A stretch of 17,930 nucleotides of DNA from JAWLEV01 sp046538105 (GTDB lineage Bacteria > Chloroflexota > Anaerolineae > UBA1429). Each line of letters starts with the position of its first letter. Position 1 is the first letter of the stretch. The position numbers and the translations under genes were made by a program. This document shows positions 14,816 to 17,930 of the stretch, piece by piece. The DNA is taken from assembly GCA_046538105.1 (NCBI GenBank), contig JBKHJO010000050.1:1-17930 (forward strand), given 5' to 3'. The notes under the pieces were generated by a model. The model saw only the letters and a list, made by a program, of their open reading frames with translations. It had not been told where the DNA came from and did no database searches.

Positions 14816-15745
14816 CTATTTAAAGATATAGACGCCATTCTCCATGGGCCACAGGGTGTCGCAGCGGGGGCACAGCAGGCCCCCCTCCACGCGCTCCAGG
14901 GGGGCGCATTCGCATTGGGGACAGGAAAAAATCTCTTTGGGTGCGACAGAGAGGCGCTCTCCCGTCTTTTTCAGCGTCGTACGCAGGAACACGCTGGGTC
15001 CCAGGGTCAGGGGGGCAGCGATCCCCTGCAGGGCGGCGTCCATACGGGCGAGCAGGGAGGGGGAAAAGGTGCGCTTGAGCAGGTCGGCACGAAAGAGGGA
15101 GATGGAGAGACGCTCCCGGACGTCGAATCCCGCCCGCTCCAGTTGCTCCTCCACCCAGGCGGGGTGAAAGTCGTAATGCAGGGGGGCGAACTCGTAGGGC
15201 TGTCGGGCAAAAGGGTTGACGCCGCGCCCCACCAGGAAGCGGAGGATATTCTTCAGGTGACGCTTGTTGGCGAACTCGAGGATGAAGGTGCTCCGGGGCC
15301 CCAGGGCGCGGCGCACCCGGCCCAGGGCCGAGGGCACGTCGGCGATGTGGTGCAGGACGCGCACCATGACCGCCGCGTCCACCACGTTGGGGGCCAGGGG
15401 CAGGCGGTAGATATCGGCGGCCACGTAGGTAAAGCCCTCGTCGCCCAGGCGCGAGCGCGCGTATTCCAACTGGGACTGGGAATAGTCGAGGAGGATCACC
15501 TCATCGTACCCCCGATAGATGGACGCCAGGCGCCCGAATCCCGCCCCGATATCCAGCAGCCGCCGGCCAGAGGGGGGCAGGAGCCGTCGCAGGGCAAAGC
15601 GCTCCGCCCGATCCTCGTATTCACGGCCCTGTCCCTCCCAAAAATCGGTGCGGTAGGAACTGTCCTCGTAATCGCAGATGGGAGGAACGGACGAGGAGGC
15701 CTGGGCCTCCCCGTCGTGGGAGGGGGAACGTTTCACGTTAAACAT
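14816..15745 (-). CDS. Class I SAM methyltransferase with C-terminal zinc ribbon
   Basis: A 309-residue protein. SAM-binding motif I is LLDIGAGFGRL (63-73), followed by LLDYSQSQLEYA (85-96), AADIYRLPL (109-117) and the post-motif VRVLHHIADV (128-137). The last ~37 residues hold two CxxC pairs (C275/C278 and C292/C295) with the WPMENGVYIF ending, resembling Trm112-type zinc ribbons that usually sit at the start of, or in a partner of, such methyltransferases. The substrate is unknown. ATG 15745 is preferred; GTG 15772 in frame is possible. The first six codons (MFNVKR) lie within a parS-like site, like the MFHVK-type protein starts produced by parS sites elsewhere. No strong ribosome site was seen. 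Confidence 0.82.
   Translation of the reverse strand: MFNVKRSPSHDGEAQASSSVPPICDYEDSSYRTDFWEGQGREYEDRAERFALRRLLPPSGRRLLDIGAGFGRLASIYRGYDEVILLDYSQSQLEYARSRLGDEGFTYVAADIYRLPLAPNVVDAAVMVRVLHHIADVPSALGRVRRALGPRSTFILEFANKRHLKNILRFLVGRGVNPFARQPYEFAPLHYDFHPAWVEEQLERAGFDVRERLSISLFRADLLKRTFSPSLLARMDAALQGIAAPLTLGPSVFLRTTLKKTGERLSVAPKEIFSCPQCECAPLERVEGGLLCPRCDTLWPMENGVYIFK
15729..15744. other. parS: parS-like centromere site 1
   Basis: CGTTTCACGTTAAACA matches the Bacillus-type ParB-binding consensus TGTTTCACGTGAAACA at 14 of 16 positions. It overlaps the first codons of the methyltransferase gene. Confidence 0.65.
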
Positions 15746-15801
15746 TCTGTGTCCGCACCCCATCGCGCCCACATCATCAGCGCATCAATATTCAAAACCA
15801 C

Positions 15802-15831
15802 TTGCAAAACCCCACATCGGTGACGTATACT
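15802..15831 (+). promoter_or_regulatory. Promoter of RNA copy A
   Basis: TTGCAA (15802-15807), an 18-nt spacer and TATACT (15826-15831). The boxes, the spacer length and much of the spacer (CCCAC, ATCG, CG before the -10) match the promoter of copy B at 17160-17189. Start is predicted near 15838. Confidence 0.6.
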
Positions 15832-15837
15832 GCGTTC

Positions 15838-16056
15838 GAGATCGTAGACTATTCTACTTGCCTGGCCCAGGCTGGCAAGTGACCTTGTATGAAAGGATAC
15901 GTAAGAGAATGGCTGCACTGAAAGAACCAACAAAAGCTGCCTGCACTTAGAATCAGCCTTCCAAGAATTACTTTCTCTAGGTGTAGAATAGATTATTCCG
16001 TTACCATCTATCCTACAAGTTCCAGGCAGCTGAACGCATGACACCTTCTTTCAGTG
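15838..16056 (+). ncRNA. Candidate structured small RNA, copy A
   Basis: No coding sequence is supported in this stretch. Hairpin 1 is ACTTGCC (15856-15862) with GGCAAGT (15874-15880). Hairpin 2 is CCTT (15883-15886) with AAGG (15893-15896). A conserved box AGAATGGC follows at 15906-15913. From 15877 to 15913, 28 of 37 positions match copy B with one gap, and hairpin 1 begins at the same offset from the -10 in both copies. A long imperfect stem follows: CACTGAAAGAA (15916-15926) with TTCTTTCAGTG (16046-16056), AGCTGCCTG (15935-15943) with CAGGCAGCT (16023-16031), ACTT (15944-15948 region) with AAGT (16017-16020), and GTAG-a-ATAGAT with ATCTAT-c-CTAC closing inside. The family is not recognised, and the 3' end is inferred from the outer stem. 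Confidence 0.6.
15916..16056. repeat. Long nested imperfect inverted repeat
   Basis: Four nested complementary segments are present: 15916-15926/16046-16056 (11 bp perfect), 15935-15943/16023-16031 (9 bp), ACTT/AAGT (4 bp), and 15983-15993/16006-16016 (10 of 11 pairs). About 35 nt on the 5' side (15948-15982) are unpaired or form a side hairpin. It may be the 3' half of RNA copy A or a small palindromic element. Confidence 0.65.
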
Positions 16057-16132
16057 GAGTCAAGAATGATGTTACAACAGATCGTGGGTTTTGCGCTTTC
16101 TCCTCGTATCGGGCGAGCTGGGGTGGCGAGAG

Positions 16133-16160
16133 GCGTAAAGTTTCACGGGAAACGTTACGC
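16133..16160. other. parS: parS-like centromere site 2 with extended palindrome
   Basis: The core AGTTTCACGGGAAACG (16139-16154) matches the parS consensus at 13 of 16 positions. The flanks GCGTAA (16133-16138) and TTACGC (16155-16160) extend it to a 28-bp palindrome with two mismatched pairs. The left flank GGCGTAA is shared with site 3. Confidence 0.55.
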
Positions 16161-16221
16161 GTACCAACCCGCGGAGTGCCATCTGGAATCCACATGGCCG
16201 ACATCCCAACTGCGTGGCACA

Positions 16222-16236
16222 GAAACCCCAAAGGGG
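16222..16236 (-). terminator. Weak terminator-like hairpin after vapC
   Basis: On the minus strand, CCCC-TTT-GGGG (16226-16236) is followed by TTTCT, about 50 nt after the vapC stop. The stem is only 4 bp. Nothing else was identified between this hairpin and site parS2. Confidence 0.3.
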
Positions 16237-16285
16237 AGGCTCACCCTGGGCCCTATATGTTGGATGTGCTTCTTCTCGTCCATCT

Positions 16286-16690
16286 CTACCCTTTCACCCA
16301 GTTCTCTATGAGCAGTCCTGGTACCCTGGCAAACTCTTGCTCGTTGTTTGTTACCAACACCACACCCGCACTCAGGGCATGTGCCGCTATCAGCATATCC
16401 ATGGCGCCGATTGGTAGACCTTCCTTCTCTAGAGCCGCTCTTATCTCGCCATAGACCTCCGCTGCTCCTTCGTCGAACGTGGTCACCACAAGGGGGAGAA
16501 GGAACTGTTGCAAAGCTTTTGCGTTCTTTCGGCGATGCTCGCTTTTCGCCACCCCGTACCACAATTCGCCAACGGTGATGGAAGAGACGCCTATTTCTCC
16601 CACAGAGTATTCGTTGAACTTGTTCATCATACTCGGTGGCTTCTGGTTGATCAGGTAGATACAGATGTTGGTGTCCAACAGATACCTCAT
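16286..16690 (-). CDS. vapC: VapC-type PIN-domain ribonuclease toxin
   Basis: A 134-residue PIN-domain protein, the normal length for a VapC toxin, which cleaves specific RNAs when free of antitoxin. Acidic metal-binding residues are D6 (LLDTNICIY), E42 (VGELWYG) and D98 (GAMDMLIAAHA). The fourth-site region reads TNNEQEF (114-120), followed by RVPGL and ENW, a common form in this subfamily. ATG 16690 overlaps the vapB stop by 4 nt (ATGA), so translation is coupled and antitoxin is made first. The active site looks intact. A possible short terminator lies at 16222-16236. It sits between parS-like sites 2 and 3. Confidence 0.93.
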   Translation of the reverse strand: MRYLLDTNICIYLINQKPPSMMNKFNEYSVGEIGVSSITVGELWYGVAKSEHRRKNAKALQQFLLPLVVTTFDEGAAEVYGEIRAALEKEGLPIGAMDMLIAAHALSAGVVLVTNNEQEFARVPGLLIENWVKG

Positions 16691-16920
16691 TGGAAGAGCG
16701 TGTCGCGAGATGGCTGCTCGGGCTGATCGCGGGTAAGCATAAAGTCATCCGTGAATTGCTCGAGGCTGTCGAACAGCACCTGCCACGAATCCCGGTTGGG
16801 AAGCAGGACAACGGCGTCTCCCACCTTCTTCACAAAGACGCGAGAGCCTTCGAATCGGAATTCCTTGGGCAATCTGACGGCCTGACTTCCGCCATTCTTG
16901 AACAACTTGGCTGTTTTCAT
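16687..16920 (-). CDS. vapB: VapB-type antitoxin (SpoVT/AbrB fold)
   Basis: A 77-residue antitoxin. The N-terminal MKTAKLFKNGGSQAVRLPKE is the swapped-hairpin DNA-binding domain of VapB proteins; the usual NGRSQ motif reads NGGSQ here. The C-terminal ~35 residues (QVLFDSLEQF onward) should wrap around and inhibit VapC. Three starts are possible: ATG 16920 has GAGGAG (16928-16933) at 7 nt and gives the classic N-terminus, ATG 16923 is one codon earlier, and the frame is open to 16962, but that reaches into the promoter. The protein probably represses its own operon through the inverted repeat at 16936-16956. Confidence 0.92.
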   Translation of the reverse strand: MKTAKLFKNGGSQAVRLPKEFRFEGSRVFVKKVGDAVVLLPNRDSWQVLFDSLEQFTDDFMLTRDQPEQPSRDTLFQ

Positions 16921-16935
16921 CATGTTTCTCCTCTT

Positions 16936-16956
16936 GTATATACACGTAATATATAC
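16936..16956 (-). promoter_or_regulatory. Probable VapB/VapBC operator
   Basis: GTATATA (16936-16942) and TATATAC (16950-16956) form a perfect 7-bp inverted repeat with a 7-nt spacer. It covers the predicted transcript start and overlaps the -10 of the vapBC promoter, the expected place for autorepression. Confidence 0.6.
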
Positions 16957-16981
16957 TATCATGAGTGGAACCGGAGGTCAA
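16953..16981 (-). promoter_or_regulatory. Promoter of vapBC
   Basis: On the minus strand, TTGACC (16976-16981), a 17-nt spacer and TAGTAT (16953-16958) predict a start near 16946, with a ~25-nt leader to ATG 16920. Confidence 0.6.
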
Positions 16982-17037
16982 GAATATCGTACATCCGGGC
17001 AGGATAGCGCACCCCACAGAGACGCCCGGGGGCGTAA

Positions 17038-17053
17038 CGTTTCACGTGAAACG
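17038..17053. other. parS: parS-like centromere site 3 (best match)
   Basis: CGTTTCACGTGAAACG is a perfect palindrome, 18 bp when the flanking A and T (17037, 17054) are included. It matches the parS consensus at 14 of 16 positions, differing only at the outermost bases. It lies in non-coding DNA between the vapBC promoter and RNA copy B. The remaining sequence 17055-17159 shows no gene or clear signal. Confidence 0.8.
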
Positions 17054-17159
17054 TCCTTTGCAAACATGCTTGACACTGTCCCAAACCCTTGACTCGGACG
17101 GCCTCATGGGCGTGGTAGAGGACTCCCTAAGTTCTCATTCGTGCTCCCTTCACCGCCAG

Positions 17160-17189
17160 TTGCAGCAGCCCACCATCGTCGCGTATAAT
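17160..17189 (+). promoter_or_regulatory. Promoter of RNA copy B
   Basis: TTGCAG (17160-17165), an 18-nt spacer and a perfect TATAAT (17184-17189). It is homologous to the copy A promoter, and similarity extends ~11 nt upstream of the -35 (TTCA and CCA shared at the same distance). Start is predicted near 17196. Confidence 0.62.
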
Positions 17190-17195
17190 GGGTCT

Positions 17196-17330
17196 AGCAT
17201 ATTGACCCGGTCTGCTTCTGTGGCTCGTTCTCACAAGCGACCTTGTGCGTAAGGATCTGCGGGTAGAATGGCCTAGAAGGGTTTCCCCCAGAAAAGGGTC
17301 CGCAGAGGATACGATCTTGAATTCTACACG
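17196..17330 (+). ncRNA. Candidate structured small RNA, copy B
   Basis: Hairpin 1 is GCTT-ct-GTG (17214-17222) with CAC-AAGC (17232-17238). Its outer pair is G-C where copy A has A-T, and its inner pairs also differ while still pairing. Hairpin 2 is GACCTT (17239-17244) with AAGG-A-TC (17251-17257). The box AGAATGGC is at 17265-17272. Two further matches cross each other: TCTGCGG (17256-17262) with CCGCAGA (17300-17306), and GTAGAAT (17263-17269) with ATTCTAC (17321-17327), so they would form a pseudoknot or alternative folds. The transcript could also be a long leader of the nuclease gene at 17459. Nothing was identified in 17331-17440 apart from a T-run at 17429-17434. The RNA family is not recognised. 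Confidence 0.55.
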
Positions 17331-17458
17331 GGATGATTACGGGAGGATAGCGTGTTGCAGAGCGAGGAGAACGTGAAAAAGAAGGCGGCTAGGTATCGGG
17401 CATTCTTGGGAACTATCACGATCTGTAGTTTTTTGTGTGCGAATTTGGAGAGATAGAG

Positions 17459-17887
17459 ATGCCGGAACGCGGTGGACCCACAATTCAATCGGGGGTTCTG
17501 TATCAGAATTCCGTAACTGCCCTTTACCTTGGGCGTTTATGCGATGCCGTACCACGTCCACATAATAAGCGGATCGTTAAAGTGCGCGTCGAAGCACCCG
17601 AGAACGTGGATGACACCGTTGTGACTTATGCGAACGGCCATCGGATTTTTGTTCAAGCCAAAGAGAATATCCGCAAAAGTCATGGGGCATGGAATACGTT
17701 GTGGGAGCATTTCGGCGAGCAATTCCAAAGCCCTGACTTCCGACGAGGCCAAGACCGACTGCGTCTGCATATCGGAGATGTTCAGGATGAAAATCGGGCT
17801 CTCCGAGAGCTCTGTGAGCGAACCGTTGGTTGTGAGAACTATATGGAGTGGTGGAGTAGATTGGCCAAGGCCCAAAGAACTCGGTAA
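17459..17887 (+). CDS. Cap4/DUF4297-like nuclease-domain protein, short or truncated
   Basis: A 142-residue protein. The pattern IQSGVLYQNSVTALYLGRL (9-27), then E45 in VRVEAPENVDD with D51/D52, then Q66-A-K68 in FVQAKEN, fits a PD-(D/E)xK nuclease core as found at the N-terminus of Cap4/DUF4297-type dsDNA nucleases in phage-defence proteins. Those proteins usually continue into a long NTPase or sensor region; here the frame ends at KAQRTR. The +1 frame also stops soon after (KELGNVRILL, TAA at 17904-17906), so a frameshift or a split gene is possible. ATG 17459 has GGAG at 17447-17450 with 8 nt spacing. Family assignment is from motif pattern only, and I cannot tell whether it is a complete small nuclease or a decayed one. 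Confidence 0.55.
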   Translation: MPERGGPTIQSGVLYQNSVTALYLGRLCDAVPRPHNKRIVKVRVEAPENVDDTVVTYANGHRIFVQAKENIRKSHGAWNTLWEHFGEQFQSPDFRRGQDRLRLHIGDVQDENRALRELCERTVGCENYMEWWSRLAKAQRTR

Positions 17888-17918
17888 TGTCCGTATACTC
17901 CTGTAAAAAGGAGGCGGC

Positions 17919-17930
17919 GTGAGGTACAAT
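17919..17930 (+). CDS. Possible start of a further gene, cut by the window edge
   Basis: AAGGAGG (17908-17914) is a full Shine-Dalgarno sequence placed 4 nt before GTG 17919, beginning 31 nt after the stop of the nuclease-domain gene. Only four codons are visible. If real, it is probably the second gene of the same unit, and a natural place for the ATPase or sensor part missing from the preceding protein. Confidence 0.35.

Noticed and set aside
15838..16056. Idea that RNA A/B is 6S RNA, RNase P RNA, tmRNA or SRP RNA
   Set aside because: I could not find the hallmark segments of RNase P, tmRNA or SRP RNA, and the fold with several hairpins does not match the single long 6S stem; left unassigned.
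16038..16454. 138-codon plus-strand open frame over the 3' half of RNA A, parS2 and antisense to vapC
   Set aside because: It has no ribosome site or recognisable domain, and is best explained as chance antisense frame of vapC.

Overview
The window is bacterial chromosome: tightly packed genes, mostly with clear Shine-Dalgarno sites, several sigma-70-like promoters and moderately high GC. RNase J, an LPXTG-anchored surface protein, a DUF3159-type membrane protein, family-4 uracil-DNA glycosylase, and dnaN-recF and rsmG in one neighbourhood fit a Terrabacteria lineage. Chloroflexota is my best guess (inference from gene content; no 16S or other marker is present).

Left block, plus strand (16-3275): a sugar-acid catabolic module. 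An enolase-superfamily protein and a DapA/aldolase-family protein form a two-gene unit closed by a terminator-like hairpin. A second enolase-superfamily gene with an intact dehydratase active site follows from its own promoter. Positions 3276-3498 hold a perfect 15-bp inverted repeat and a promoter.

Middle block, plus strand (3499-10270): a housekeeping operon of family-4 uracil-DNA glycosylase, RNase J, FtsK/SpoIIIE translocase, GlcD-type FAD oxidase and RsmG, several with overlapping stops and starts. It converges with dnaN-recF on the minus strand (10279-12631), which has a clear promoter. No dnaA, gyrB or DnaA-box cluster is present.

Right block (12745-17930): minus-strand DUF3159 membrane protein, LPXTG surface protein, a methyltransferase with a C-terminal zinc ribbon, and a vapBC toxin-antitoxin pair. 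At the right edge lies a plus-strand, short or truncated Cap4/DUF4297-like nuclease gene, with a possible further gene starting after it.

The most interesting part is 15729-17330. Three parS-like centromere sites lie within 1.33 kb, one of them overlapping the start codon of the methyltransferase gene. Interleaved with them are two diverged copies of a promoter plus a structured leader or small RNA, with identical spacing, the same hairpin at the same offset and compensatory base changes. The order is parS1 - RNA copy A - parS2 - vapCB - parS3 - RNA copy B - nuclease. A third possible structured RNA (minus strand, 14480-14666) has a strong promoter and a loop complementary to sequence downstream. 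I read 15.7-17.4 kb as an origin-proximal centromere region carrying a duplicated, unidentified RNA gene into which accessory genes have inserted.
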